Assembly (NCBI GenBank): GCA_002786065.1
Contig: NHNY01000046.1
Coordinates: forward strand, 1-54,863
Length of the DNA stretch: 54,863 bases
Reading direction: 5' to 3'
DNA from: Microcyclospora pomicola
Lineage: Eukaryota > Ascomycota > Dothideomycetes > Capnodiales
How positions within the stretch are numbered: the first letter of the stretch is position 1; every line of letters starts with the position of its first letter. A model generated the notes under the pieces. The model ran no database searches, had not been told where the DNA came from, and saw only the letters and a list, made by a program, of their open reading frames with translations. The position numbers were made by a program, and so were the translations under genes. Positions 20,423-31,947 of this stretch are shown here, piece by piece.

Positions 20423-22590
20423 TCAACTCTCCGGCATGGCATACCAGTAATCCGTGTCCAAGCCATCACGACTAGGTACGGGACGACCTTTTGGTTTGGC
20501 AGTACCGTTCCCACCGTTCTTGACATCTTGCTCCTCCAGAGCCTCCCAGTCCACGTCCTCCCAGGTGAGATTCAGCATGCGTAGTCGAACACCCCAATCA
20601 CACATGACATCGATCAGCCGGGTCGTGTCTTTCGTGATGGGTTGCTGGTTCAACAGCATCAGCAGTCCGTCCAGCCATTCTGAGGCGACATGCGAGTCTT
20701 GCGGGTAGAGTTCCAACAACGCCGCTTCGTTCTGGGGGGATCCGCCAAGAATGGTGATCTTGGTGTTGGTCGTCGGCGGTGGCGGGAGGGCTTTGCCACG
20801 GATCGAGTCTTTCAGCGTGGCGCTGCTATCGCGATTCTTCGGTGGCGATGGCTCGTTCGCCGAGACGTTGCTGTCTACACTTGTGACAGTGCTCAAGTCA
20901 ATCTTCTCCGCCAGCTCTTCCAGTGCTGGCTCTCGGGCTTCACGATCAGCGTAGTACGACCAATGCAGCCATCTCCGGTTGTGGCTAAGACGGACATATC
21001 TCCAGCTGCCCCTCGTGGAGCCCGGACTGGGGAACCATGCTCCATGCAATAGACATCGAATGCGTTGCTCCTTCATGAACTGCAAGCTTTCATGCTGGAG
21101 TTGTTGGCGGGCCTGCACGAGATGCGGTCCCCATGCATCTTCATAGATATCATCAAGACCTTCCATCTGCCAAACCCGTGCATTCTCCAGCGTGACATTC
21201 CGCATCTCTTCTTCCACCTTCGCCACATCCGTCTTGCGGTCGGCCGCTCCGACAACTCGTTCCACCACGATCCGAATCAGTTCCTCAATCTTGTAGAAAT
21301 CCTCCGTCTCCGCCCCTGAGACCTTCCACAACCGCATGAAGGCATTCAGTGCTGAGGTGTGCAGTCGGCCCCACTGAAGCAGCAATGGGCGGTAGAGTTG
21401 GTCTGGTGCAGGGTGGTTGTTGTTTCGGTCGTCCGTGCTTGTGCGGAAGTGATGCTGCTCCAGTTCTGACGAGTCCTCGATATCGAAGTGCTCGTACAAG
21501 ACAAGGGTCGTGCTCATGCTGGCTCGGGCGAGGGGGCATCGCTGCGTCTTTGGCTGCACAGACTGTTCCATTAGGATCTTCTGGTATGCATCCTCATTCC
21601 GGCGTGTATAGTCCACAAAGTCCATCATCCCGAGATACCCCGTCTCGTCAAACTCCCACGCAGGGCTCTCGCCCTCAAACCCCAGTCGTCTCCACTTCTC
21701 AGGATGGTGCTTTCTTGCTTTGCCCTCCTCACTTGCATCCGCCTGGTATGGCTCTGGCTTGCTCAGCAGATGTATCGTTTTGAGTCCTCGTTTGTGTTCC
21801 GGAAGCTCAATGTTCACCCTCACCTCCTTCCACTTCCGCAGCAACACTTTCGTCAAGCTTTGGAAGTCGAGGATGGCCTGGGCGAGTGGCGTGCTTGTGT
21901 CTGTCGCTGCATCTCCGCGCATCAGCATCCCCACCCCACCAATCACCCCCAGATCTTGCAGTCTCTTGATGAACTTGGGCCACTCGTGTTCTCCTCCATT
22001 CACCACCGCATCCCTCATCAACGCATTGACGAGCTGCAGCGCATTGGCGCATAATGTGTGGTCGGACGCGCTCAATCGCTGCACCAACGACTCGAGGAAG
22101 TTGGGGTGGTTCTCCAGCGCCGGTTTGATGGCTCGGAAGCCGTACACGCTCGCGCTTTGACGACTCGACTTGCCCATCGGCCGCGACACGATCAGGACGA
22201 GCAGAGTAAGGACGTTCCGTACGATGTTGACCAGCGGATGTGTGACCGCGAGCGATACGGCCTGGACTCATCCATGTCAGCATTCCCCACGCCAGCTCCC
22301 ATGTATGCAAGCCCACCCACCTTCTCAATGACCGCCGGGTCCACGGCTTCCCATCCCATATCCAGCTCCAGCAACGCATCCAGACTTCCAAAAGCATACG
22401 CCTGCGTATTTCCCTGGGTGTCCATGACGGCGTAACGCAGCGGCAACAACCCGTCGCCCTGGATGAAGGCATCGGCGAAGCTCGGGTCGCTGAGGAGGTT
22501 CTGCAGACGAAAGACGGCGTACTTGCGCGTACTTTCGCTCTCAGAGACTAATCCGGCGACCAGCGTCGCGACATCCGGGGCGTCGTCCAT
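20423..22590 (-). CDS. ELMO/CED-12 family protein, 702 aa
   Basis: ELMO proteins partner with DOCK-type GEFs to activate Rac/Rho at the membrane; the yeast member is LMO1. Exon 1 is 22590-22321 and exon 2 is 22261-20423; the 59-nt intron opens GTGGGT and the join reads VIEKAVSLAVTHPLV. Residues 1-270 are helical armadillo-like repeats. The ELMO domain spans about 279-454, including FEGESPAWEFDETGYLGMMD and LWKVSGAETEDFYKIEEL. A C-terminal PH domain (about 479-600) shows IRCLLHGAWFPSPG and WRYVRLSHNRRWLHW, as in human ELMO. A PPPPT stretch after it could bind an SH3 domain, the usual DOCK contact. The architecture and length are normal. Hydrophobic residues at 98-112 (VNIVRNVLTLLVLIV) fit a helical repeat. 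A 32-codon upstream ORF lies in the leader. Confidence 0.9.
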
Positions 22591-22623
22591 GGTGGTGGTA
22601 GAGAGAAGATCGCGAGACGGTAG

Positions 22624-22722
22624 TTACACCTTGAAATTGCCCTTCTCGCTCAACACCTGCGAAACCTTGCAGATGGCGATGAACAGCAGGATGGAAAAGA
22701 GGAAACGAATGTGGCGGAACAT
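22624..22722 (-). CDS. Possible 32-aa hydrophobic upstream ORF
   Basis: ATG 22720-22722 to TAA 22624-22626 encodes a peptide starting MFRHIRFLFSILLFIAICKV, that is, a basic start and a perfect single membrane helix. It ends 33 nt before the ELMO start and would sit in that gene's 5' leader. It could be a translated upstream ORF that dampens ELMO translation, a separate micropeptide, or chance. The codons are in good agreement with coding use (mostly C- or G-ending). Confidence 0.3.
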   Translation of the reverse strand: MFRHIRFLFSILLFIAICKVSQVLSEKGNFKV

Positions 22723-23443
22723 GTCCCGGTAAGGTCAGGGTGTTGGAGGTGGTGTAGGGGAATGAAATGAGAGATTGCTTGGCCGGCAAACGGGTGTTCA
22801 ACGTCTGGCGCGTGTCATTGGGTTCGACTACCGCTGCTAATGTTGACGAGGCTTGAGATACTGGGGAAGTGAACGAGTGAGGGTGATCTGCGAGTGAAGA
22901 CAACCACTGCGCAATCCCGACGAAGGAAATGGTGTGTTGGAGGTAGTGAATGTTGCAGTAGCGTGGTGTGATTGGCGCGAGCACAGATGGGGTAGCTGGA
23001 TGGCAATAATGGCTGGACTGCGGACATTTCATCAAGTGACGATTGGATTGAGTGCAATATTGCAGGCAACAGAATTACATGATCGTGAGGTGAAAGACGG
23101 TTGTCAAATGCTGTCGACAACCTCATGGCAATCCCCAAGGAGTACAGCACCATCAAGTTGGCATTGCAGAGATGTCATATCTCGTTCAACGCATGTGATG
23201 ATTGTAAAGCCCCTGCACTCAAAGCAGAGGCTGAATGAATTATAACGGTTATATCAACACCGACTTGCTGAGAAGCTTCCATCCTGTAAATGTAGTCATG
23301 ATGCCGTGATGGAAAATGCTAAGAACCCTCAACCTCCCAACGCCTCGCTTGCAAAATCAAGTAATGAGGACATGTATGTCGATGATTCTGAATGCAGACA
23401 GATCCTCATTCGAAACGACGCTGGATTCATTTCAATCACAGGC
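22723..23443. other. Intergenic; promoter of the ELMO gene
   Basis: It lies between the ELMO leader and the 3' end of the Reg1-like gene. No gene, RNA or repeat is supported. Minus-strand frames of about 110-160 codons overlap each other without domains. Confidence 0.45.
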
Positions 23444-25222
23444 TCATTTTCGCCACCCCACATTCCAAATAACATGCGCAATATCTTTGGCAGTGTTGAT
23501 GGTCTCACTAACTCGGCCGAGGATCCCAACGCCCATCATCTCGTCTTCGTCATCGTCATATGGCATCAGCATCCCACTGCTTGTGCGTCGCATTCCTTGA
23601 GAAGTGTAGTCGTCGTGATAATTCGACGCTGGCCCTGGAGTGGCACCTCTCGCTCGTGATGCTGCGCCGTGGTCCCTGCCCCGGCTGCTTGATCCCTCCA
23701 CACCAGAGGATGCACCGAGAGATGACTTGGGGTTGGTAGACCCAAAAGACCAGGAAGACTCCAGATCAACATCCCCGTCTTCGTCATCCGGGACGAGGAA
23801 ATTCTTGGATGGGTGAGAAGGTCTCAGAGTCTCCTGTGATGGCGATGGCGAGAGTTTGCTGTTTCCTCGCGGGTTGAAGGCCATGGGAGTCGGTGGTTGC
23901 GTGGCAAACTCCTCGGTCACATCAGGTTTGTCGACTCGGTACTTCAGGGTGGTGGATGGCAACGTCTCGATCGTTCGTCGTTCGCCGTGAGAATTACTTC
24001 GACTGGACTTGCCACTGCCGGTATTTCTCCTGGACAAGCCCGGACGCTTTCTCCGCTTCAACATGACCAAACCGTCGTCACTGTCTGAATCCGTCGACTC
24101 CAGCACGGGATCGTCGTCTGGTTCATCGAACTCGCCGTCTTTGCATTCCACCGCGATACATTGCTCGACGGTGTCATCAAAGCGAATGTGGCGCTCTTCG
24201 TGCCTTTCACAGGAGCTCTCGCTGGTGCTGTCGCTGTGGCTGGTGAAGTAGTCTACTTCCGCTCTGCTCGGGACATCCGACGATGTCGCGGAGAACGTAT
24301 AGTCCGTCCGCGACAGGTCCAGCTCACTCCGTGATGGGGTGATGACTGACTGGGCCTGCACCGACGCCGCAGCTTGCTTCAACAGCGAGGTGGTGGACAA
24401 TGACTTCTGCAGCATGACCTCCGACATGCTCCGCTTCTTCAAGATCGGCTTCTTGTTGATGAAGGAATTGCTCTTGGACAGCGCCGACTGCGGTGCGGAA
24501 TCACGATGCGTGATGGGATGTGATTGAGCGAGGGTCAACGGCCCATACAGCCACGTCACATCCGACTCCTTCAACCAGTTGAGCGTTTCCGGCGAGACGG
24601 TTGACAGGTGGTACTTCGACTTGGCCCATGTCCGCCATGATGCATTCTCCAACCGTGATCGTTGACCGTAGACCCTCCGTTGTGATACGATGTGCCGCCA
24701 GCTCGACCAGATGTCTTCTTCTCGCCAGTCATGGCTGAGATAGTCCACATGCCGTGAAGGGGGCTGCTTGACTGCGGTGTCATCTACACCAACTGGCGTG
24801 GGTAGTGGTGAATCAGAGCGGGTGGTATCAGTGGTGGCCGATTCCATCTGCTCGTCGCTCGATTCCCCCGCATAACTCAACGGGCTGTAGTCTTCGTTTT
24901 GGTGGTAGAATTGGACGCCGTCGTAGTCGGGAAAGCCTAGATCGTCGTTCTCCGCCAGCGATGCACACAGAGAGGAGACGGATTCAGAGAAGTCGCTCGT
25001 GGACGGTCGTGGTGAAGAATCGGCGGATATCGGAAGAGATGAGGACGAGGAAGTCCGTCGGTCGGCCGAGAGTGTCTGTGACGCAGTCCTTGGCCGTGTT
25101 GATTGTGCAAGAGAGTGGTCTTGGTAGAGGGAGGACGACGAGTGGTTCGAGCGGCGGAGAGAGGAGTTTTGGTAGTAAGACTGGTTGTCAGGCTGTTGCG
25201 GGCGCCGCAGCACTTCGGCCAT
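23444..25222 (-). CDS. Reg1-like PP1 regulatory subunit (DUF1752/AreA-type domain), 592 aa
   Basis: Reg1-type proteins bring protein phosphatase 1 (Glc7) to Snf1 kinase and set glucose repression. It is a single exon from ATG 25220-25222. The conserved DUF1752 segment lies at about residues 165-228 (EEDIWSSWRHIVSQRRVYGQ, WRTWAKSKYHLSTVSPETLN, then SDVTWLYGPL). A second conserved block is KKPILKKRSMSEVMLQKSLS at 257-276. The PP1-docking site is HIRFDDTVEQCIAV (345-358), an RVxF-type motif with IRF in the core. Acidic serine-rich stretches and a GVGILGRVSETINTAKDI tail follow; this C-terminus is also conserved in the family. The rest is disordered with many phospho-sites. Length is within the Reg1 range. 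The symbol is left blank because orthology needs a tree. Confidence 0.88.
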   Translation of the reverse strand: MAEVLRRPQQPDNQSYYQNSSLRRSNHSSSSLYQDHSLAQSTRPRTASQTLSADRRTSSSSSLPISADSSPRPSTSDFSESVSSLCASLAENDDLGFPDYDGVQFYHQNEDYSPLSYAGESSDEQMESATTDTTRSDSPLPTPVGVDDTAVKQPPSRHVDYLSHDWREEDIWSSWRHIVSQRRVYGQRSRLENASWRTWAKSKYHLSTVSPETLNWLKESDVTWLYGPLTLAQSHPITHRDSAPQSALSKSNSFINKKPILKKRSMSEVMLQKSLSTTSLLKQAAASVQAQSVITPSRSELDLSRTDYTFSATSSDVPSRAEVDYFTSHSDSTSESSCERHEERHIRFDDTVEQCIAVECKDGEFDEPDDDPVLESTDSDSDDGLVMLKRRKRPGLSRRNTGSGKSSRSNSHGERRTIETLPSTTLKYRVDKPDVTEEFATQPPTPMAFNPRGNSKLSPSPSQETLRPSHPSKNFLVPDDEDGDVDLESSWSFGSTNPKSSLGASSGVEGSSSRGRDHGAASRARGATPGPASNYHDDYTSQGMRRTSSGMLMPYDDDEDEMMGVGILGRVSETINTAKDIAHVIWNVGWRK

Positions 25223-28200
25223 GTCGAGGGTCGGCTGCCAGACTCAGGCGGGCGACATGCAAGAGATCGGCGGTGAGGGGGTTGCTGGTGGAGTTTTACA
25301 GCCGCAGAAGAGCGTCGAAAAGCGGATCAGCGAGTGTGATGGTCGACAGACAGTGGGTGTGTGAGTGGCAGAAGAGTATCGAGGAATGGCGTCGTGGTCG
25401 GTTACGTGGTGATTGTGAGTGTGGACCGTTGAAAGTCGGGGTGTGGCCGTGACTTAATGCAGGCTGCAGGCGATGGTGGCGGACGGGCAATGATGAAATG
25501 GGGTGTGGCGGTGCGGGAGATGCAATGCCCGGCGAGACCCTGGCGGTGACTGGCGGTGCTGATGGCCGGCGGTGGTTGATGGTGGTGAGGAGGAAGACGA
25601 AGATGAGGATGAGGACGAGGTCAATGGATGTTCGGCGTGAGGAGAAGGGATTGTTACGGTGGTAACCAAGGCAGTTAGCTGGAGGGTGTGGGCGGGTGCG
25701 TGCGTGCGTGCGTGGTCGAGGGCGTCTGGCGCACTGATGGCAGTTAACCGGACACGGGACGACGGCGCTCACGTCTTTTCGGCCCTGCTTTTTTTTGCTC
25801 GGGCAGAGTTTTATTAGAGCAGCGAAAAGCAGTCCATCTCATGCAGATACATCTGTATCGTACAGTACTGTATCGACCTATCTATGAATCATCTCCATCG
25901 TACCGACTCTCATCCACGCCTTATCATCCAACAAAGCACCCGCCATGTACTCCTATCTATAAGTGGTCCCCTCCCACTTTGGGCCCGTCCACGATTTTTG
26001 TGCCCGGTTTCACGGCGGACGGATGCTGCGTGAAGCGTGGGATGGCCCTCGCTGGAAACTTGATTATTATAGATCTGACCGATCTGACGTGGAGGTGGGC
26101 ATGTCGATGCTGGCATGATCCACCGGGAGTACCACACGAGCAACACGTAACATCACGTACAAAGAAACCAAATACCTAGGATTGGACGTCCATAACAAAA
26201 CCCAGCACAGCAGAATCACGGATCCAAGCAGCGCTATCGAACCGGACGCACGCAACCCCTGCCAGTCCATATGCCGCGTGCCCAAGCTCTGGCCATGTTC
26301 TGGCCATGTTGATCGCGGGTCTGGATCCGGGGAAGCTGGGCGGATGACATGAGGCTGTCTCGCCCTCCCTTTCTGCCTATAGGAGACGCCCGATTCGATT
26401 GCGGAGAGCTGGGGAAGCCCCTAGAGTCTTGATCGTCGTCCAACGGTGTGACGCTTTCCAATCTCCCCGTTCCATCAGTGCAGGGCCCCATTCTCTGGCA
26501 TTGAATGCAGTCCTAAAGACGGGTTCTCGATGCAAGGTCAGGTACCGCAGAGCATGCTCAGCATTTATGCATAGCGTCTTGGGTGGTATAGGGGCCGGAC
26601 GCATGTTGCTTATGTCGTAATGCGGAGAGATGATTCTGCTGGGAATGCTGTAGACTATCATCATGCAATCAACACGAACAGCTTCCCTGTCATATCATCA
26701 AGTTCCTTCAATTGCAGCGGCAGTCATTAGTAGAAAGAACTGGTCCCAAGCACGTCATTCTGGGAGACAAGGCTATCTGCTCAACCGCAGGTACGTACAT
26801 CCATGTATCTGTACCTGTACACTCAACCATGTTCGCCGTACCCAGCGGCAGCACATACATCTTGCAACTCTTGCGGATCGCCTATCCATGAATCTCCTCC
26901 ACTTGCCTCCTACAGTACGATTCTAGCTGTTGACCCATTGGCCCGTATCCTCCTGCTCTCCCTCTCGATCTCGATCTCTACAGTACCGCGACGCTCGCCG
27001 TGGGGCGATGAAGCGGAGTGATGACGACTCGAGCGGCGAGAGAAATCCACCTCGTCCCCATAAAACAGCTGCAACGATAACCAGCCTTCGACCCACCACG
27101 CACGCCGAACACACAGCTACCGACCACGCGTCAGCCACTCCTGCAACGCCATGCTCCCCATCATTCCTCGTGTTGGTGGTCGTGGCGAGGGTGCCCGGCG
27201 CCTAATCTTCCAGACACGTTTCGCCTGCGTTATCAACCCCACCAGCAGTGGCTGAACGACACCTATCTGTGCAGATGGATTAGATGATAGCCACGTTGAT
27301 GTACTCCTCGTCATCCTTCTGTCTATCGCTTGCGCAGATTCCGCCACGTCTAGTCGAGATCCTGGCAATTCTGCCGGACAACCCACGACATCGGCTACAG
27401 CTTAGGATGCAACTTGCCCTTGCTTCTCCTCCCAACGGTATGAAAATACCGGCTGGCATTCGCCTGCAGCATGCCTACACGCCCGGAAGTGTTCTCCGAA
27501 TTGACATGGCCAGCCAAGCTCCCCAACACGCAATGCCAATGCCCCCTGTCCTTGTCGTCCTGCTAAACCTGTGTTACGCGAATGCTCAGCGTCCCCACTT
27601 GAAGAATGTCGATACGCAATCACGCTTCTAGCATTCGCCGCTGGGGAATTGCTGGTAAGCCGTGTATCTGCCGAGCAGTCTGCTATCAGCCCGTTGATCA
27701 TGCTGCCGTGACTGTGAAGATGTCCCAATGTATAGTCTTAGTTGGACAAAGCTGCAGAGCAGCAGCGGCAGCAATAGCTACCCTTGTCTCTAGTCTGATA
27801 GGCCCTGATGGCGAAGCTACATGGTTCAGGGGAGCAGTCTGCATATCGTCAGATCCCGTGCTCTGTGTTCAAGCCGAGTGTCCCATTCTGCGGGCCATAA
27901 TCTATGCCCGACTGCCATTGATACCGTGGATTGACAAGAGTCGGGAATCGAATCGCAGGACACGTCCTCCATACAATCAAGCTAATGAACCGCTGTCTTT
28001 GCCCAGTTCTCGCCCAGACCAACCTGGATAGTTCCCCTACAGCGCTCGAAGTAGAAACACCCATCCCTCATTATCCCGAACCCTTTTCGTGCCTCCAGCT
28101 AGGCAGGTATCTTATACTGCGAAGTCGCTGACGGCGCCACTGAAGCCACAGATGGGATCCCCGGTCACTTCCACTGTACCTAGACAGCAGACCTTGTCTC

Positions 28201-28720
28201 AACATGTAAGATAGTCAGTTAGCGACTCTGGGTCGAGGAGTGCCGGAAAGTCAATACAGCTGTACCGATCGAGTGCTGTTCGAGGCTACAAGAAGGCAGG
28301 GCACCTAGATTACCTTAGTATTGGAACTTTCAGCCTCTACCTAGGTGACAGAGTGCTGAATTGCAAGCTGTACATGTCATGATATCAAGATTGGTCACTA
28401 CAGTAGGTTGGTTGGTACTTACTTGCGTAGACTCGCAGTGATGCTACAATCTAGGTAGGTAGGTACCGTAAATGAAGCATCGTACGAAGAAAGGGATCAA
28501 ACGCTACGGTCTACTTGTATGGAATTACCGGACGTGCTCTTCTTGCACAATTCAAATTGGATGTATCACCAAAGCCCAATACAGATGCCGTATACCATCA
28601 ACATCATGCTCCTACTGTAACCCTTGACAGCGACCTCATTCTGTTTCGATCTTTGGAATTCAAGATTATATGATGATCAAAAAAGCTACAACCAATCAGA
28701 AACAGAGTTTCTTCCTCTCT
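25223..28720. other. Long gene-free stretch (3.5 kb)
   Basis: The first 600 nt are the leader and promoter of the Reg1-like gene, with GA-rich and GTGC-repeat tracts. The rest shows only short overlapping frames on both strands without domains or consistent coding character. I see no rRNA, no further tRNA and no transposon. Around 28300-28470 the sequence is richer in TACCTAGGTA-like and TAGGTAGG motifs. A noncoding RNA is possible but not visible by eye. Confidence 0.45.
25696..25714. repeat. Microsatellite (GTGC)n
   Basis: Four full GTGC units and a partial fifth, inside the upstream region of the Reg1-like gene. A polymorphic marker candidate. Confidence 0.8.
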
Positions 28721-28801
28721 GCATTGGTGGTTTAGTGGTAAAATTAGCCGTTGCCATTCTTCGATGTCGGCTAGCCCCGGGTTCGATTCCCGGCCGATGC
28801 A
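28721..28801 (+). tRNA. tRNA-Gly(GCC) with a 10-nt intron
   Basis: The full cloverleaf can be folded. The acceptor stem is GCATTGG/CCGATGC (one G-T pair) with discriminator A at 28801. The D arm is GTTT/AAAT with loop AGTGGTA, and the T arm is CCGGG/CCCGG with loop TTCGATT. The anticodon stem AGCCG (28746-28750) pairs with CGGCT (28768-28772). The loop is TT-GCC-A plus T38, interrupted after position 37 by TTCTTCGATG (28757-28766), the canonical intron site. The anticodon GCC is at 28753-28755. The A box (TGGTTTAGTGGT) and B box (GGTTCGATTCC) are intact, and a T5 terminator follows. CCA is not encoded, as in other eukaryotes. Confidence 0.95.
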
Positions 28802-28808
28802 CGTTAAG

Positions 28809-28813
28809 TTTTT
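28809..28813 (+). terminator. Pol III terminator (T5)
   Basis: TTTTT starts 8 nt after the tRNA discriminator base, with a backup T4 at 28816-28819. Confidence 0.8.
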
Positions 28814-28997
28814 GCTTTTGCCCTGTGCTATCAGGGACGATGACTTTAGGAAAGTTGGGAATCATGGCTATAGGACGCGGAGATGGCATGTCCCGTTTCT
28901 TTTGGTGTGGGAGACATGTTGGATGGGGTTGTGACTGCGCTGTACATTATTGACGAAGCATTGGGCTGGAGGAAGAGCTCTAAACAATGTACACGAT

Positions 28998-31947
28998 CTA
29001 TCGTTGTTTATCACGATTCACCGAGATTAGCGCTATGTACGCCAGGACGCGGTATACGAGGCCGATGACGAAGAGTAGTCTGTCATAGCGAAGGTCAGCT
29101 TGTAGTGTGAGTATCAGAGCAGGTAGGAAAACTCACATCATGTCGAGGGAGAATTGATCCAACGTGAAGCCTACACCTCTACTGGCGAGCTCCAGATTGT
29201 ACAGATACCCCATCGGCGTCAGGTTCTCCGTGAAGTAGGCTTCGGTAAACCACACGCCAGGCGATGTCCGCCACAGCCACTCCATATGCCAGGCCTTCAC
29301 CTTGGACAGCGGTGGGGCGACCCCGCCGAGCACGCCGATGATCAGGCTGGCCAGGACGGAGATGAGCGGGCCGTCTTCGCGTTTGACGAGCATGCTGACG
29401 ACGCTGGCGAGCCCGTAGATGTTCCAAAAGTACATCAGGTTGGCCATGTACATTTTCGGAAACGACATGAGGGGCGTGGCGAGGACGCCGAGGAAGACAG
29501 AGAAGTGAAGGCTGGACAGGGCGATGCGCAGGAGAGTGCTGATGAGCTTCCCGATGTAGTAGGCGCTGCGCGAGTGACCAGAAGCCGTTTCTCGCCAGTA
29601 CATCAGCTTCTCCTCGCCGAAGACCCAGAACCCTGGGGCGCTGGCAGCAAGTCCGATGGCCATGGCACCGAGCAGGCCAATCTGGGGTGTGCTGCTATAA
29701 TCGACGGCTGAGCTCAGTTCCGTGAAAGGAGGTTGAAAGACACCTTGGAAGAGATGACCGTTACTGGCAAATGCACTCAATCCGATTACGACGCCCTGAG
29801 ATGGTCAGTATTTCAGCGACACCATGCTTGTATTACAACATACGGCAAGACCACCAACACCAATCTCAAAGAAGAACGAGGTCGCCCTCCGCACTTGCTG
29901 CGTCATGGCTCGTTTCCAGCAGTAGAAGACCTGCGCCGGCCACGACGCACCTCTTGCTCTCATCGTGCGTACAAGGTTGTCTTCCTGTTGTGCCGTACTG
30001 TTGATCGACTGATTAGATCGCCGGCGGTGTGCCTTCTGTTCGCTGTTGACCGTCAGATAGCGGCTGTTGAGCTGGTACTGCCCGCGGAGTCTCCACTCAT
30101 CAATCAATGCCTTGACGTCGGTCTCTACCTTCCCAGCACCGGTCGTATATTGCGCGCCTTCACCAGTGATTATATCCATGAGTGTGTCTGCCGGGTTCGC
30201 TCGTTGGGGAAAGGCAAAGCCCAGCCCCTCGAAATAATTCTGCATCTCCTCCGTTGGGCCGCTGTAGACACTGCGACCCTGGGAGAGAAGAAGCAGCTGG
30301 TCGAAACCGTAGAAGATCTGCTCGCGAGGCTGATGAATGATCGAGATGACCGTCATTCCGAGACGACTCAGTGCGCGCAGCAGTCGCATGATGGTCGCGG
30401 CCGAGCTAGAATCCAGTCCGCTCGTGGGCTCATCCAAGAAGATAGCCATGGGCGCCGCAGCCAGCTCCATGCCGATGTTCACTCTCTTGCGCTGCCCACC
30501 CGAGATGATGGGCTTGGAAGCGTCTCCGACCCTCGAATGTTGGACATGTGTTAGCTGCAAGCATGCAATCAGCGAGTCGACATGATCTTGGATCTGCTTG
30601 TCCCTCCAGCTGCTGGATAATCGTATCCGGCCAGAGTGAAGGATGTTCTCCCGCACGGTCAATTCAGGAAAGACGATATCATCCTGCGGGACATATCCAA
30701 TCAGCTTCTTGTACTTGCTCATATCCTTCTTCCAGCCGTTAATCATGATGTTTCCACTCGAGACCTTGATCTTGCCCATCAACGCATTGAGAAACGTCGA
30801 TTTACCCGCCCCAGAACCACCCATGATACCCCAACAACTCCCTCGCGGCATTGTCCCGGTGACCTCGTGCAGTATCTTCTTCCCAGCCTTGGTCTCGAAG
30901 CTGAGATTCTCAAAGTCGAAACTCAGCCCAATGGAGTTCGTCTCGATCGTCCTCGCCATGGAGCGGAGGAAGCGCTGAAAGTCAGGGCTGTTGTGGTAGT
31001 CGTCTTCAAGAGAGTCGTCGTCGTAGACAGAAGTCTCTGGATCGTCGTATGCGGCATCGAAATTGTCGACTCTCCCACTCATCCGCCGGTGGTGTGCAGA
31101 GACGAGCTTGAGAGGGACCGGTGCGTGATGACCGCCCGGAGCAGACACCGAGAGCCTAGGGGAGTTCCCTGGCATCGCCGGCGCTCCTAACAGCTCCACT
31201 TCATCGGCTTGTCCATGCCCACCTTCCAGTGTGGTATACCTCTTTGGTCGACTCTTGCTCCACTTCGAGATCGCGAATCCCACCGCCACCAGCAGGCCCA
31301 GCAGCACATCAATCGCAATCACCACCCACAGCGGAAGTGTGTTGAGTTGGCGCTGACTCCCTTCCGGACAAGATGCACCGTACAGGCATTTCCACGGCTC
31401 ATAGCTTCCGGTCGGACAAAAGAAGCCTTTTGGGCAGATCACAGCTTCCTTGCCATATCGCATCGTAGCGTTGTCGAATGGGCAGTAGTGTCCTGGCGGG
31501 CAGACGAGTGGTTCTAGTACGCCCTGCGGCTGACCACAGCTTTGCTTGGCCATTCGTTGGACCTGACATCGTTCGGTGGGTGGGCAGTATTGTGGAGGGT
31601 TCTCATTGGTAGAATTGGGGCCTAGGGGATATAATGATCAGTGGTGAATCAGTGACGAAGGACCGGATGCAAGACACACATAAGAAGCCAGGCAAACAAG
31701 TATCGTTGAATGCCAGCGCGAATGGCAGGGCTCCAGGCCGAAGACATCCCGTCTGCGTCTCGTTCAAGCTATATCCCACCGCATCGTAATCAACACCTTG
31801 AAAGTCAGCAGAAGCAATCTCTGTAGCAAGACTTGGATCTGCAGATGTGGCGCTTGCGATCAAGGCGCTCAGAAGACTGCTTTCGCTGGGTGCTAATGTG
31901 AGGGTTGGCAGATAAGATGCGCCGGGTATTGAGTATTGCGTAGCCAT
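28998..31947 (-). CDS. ABCG-type half transporter with cysteine-rich N-terminal ectodomain, 928 aa
   Basis: Four exons: 31947-31680, 31621-29844, 29795-29137 and 29079-28998 (introns of 58, 48 and 57 nt). The N-terminal part has a cysteine-rich ectodomain with repeated CPxG units (VCPPGHYCP, ICPKGFFCPTG, SCPEG) at about residues 100-180, then one membrane helix (186-208). The nucleotide-binding domain has Walker A GGSGAGKST (357-365), signature SGGQRKR (463-469) and Walker B IFLDEPTSGLD (483-493). The C-terminal membrane domain has about six helices. This is the order of plant ABCG24/28 and yeast ADP1-like transporters, which must dimerise. The N-terminus is uncertain: the ectodomain should follow a signal peptide, none is present at this ATG, and the frame is closed by TGA just upstream, so a 5' exon is probably missing. 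Substrate unknown. Confidence 0.88.

Noticed and set aside
25296-25772. Minus-strand frame of 158 codons rich in H, P and R
   Set aside because: Lies in the leader/promoter of the Reg1-like gene, is low-complexity, and has no domain.
28624-28953. Plus-strand frame of 109 codons across the tRNA
   Set aside because: It reads through the tRNA gene; the tRNA explains the conserved sequence.
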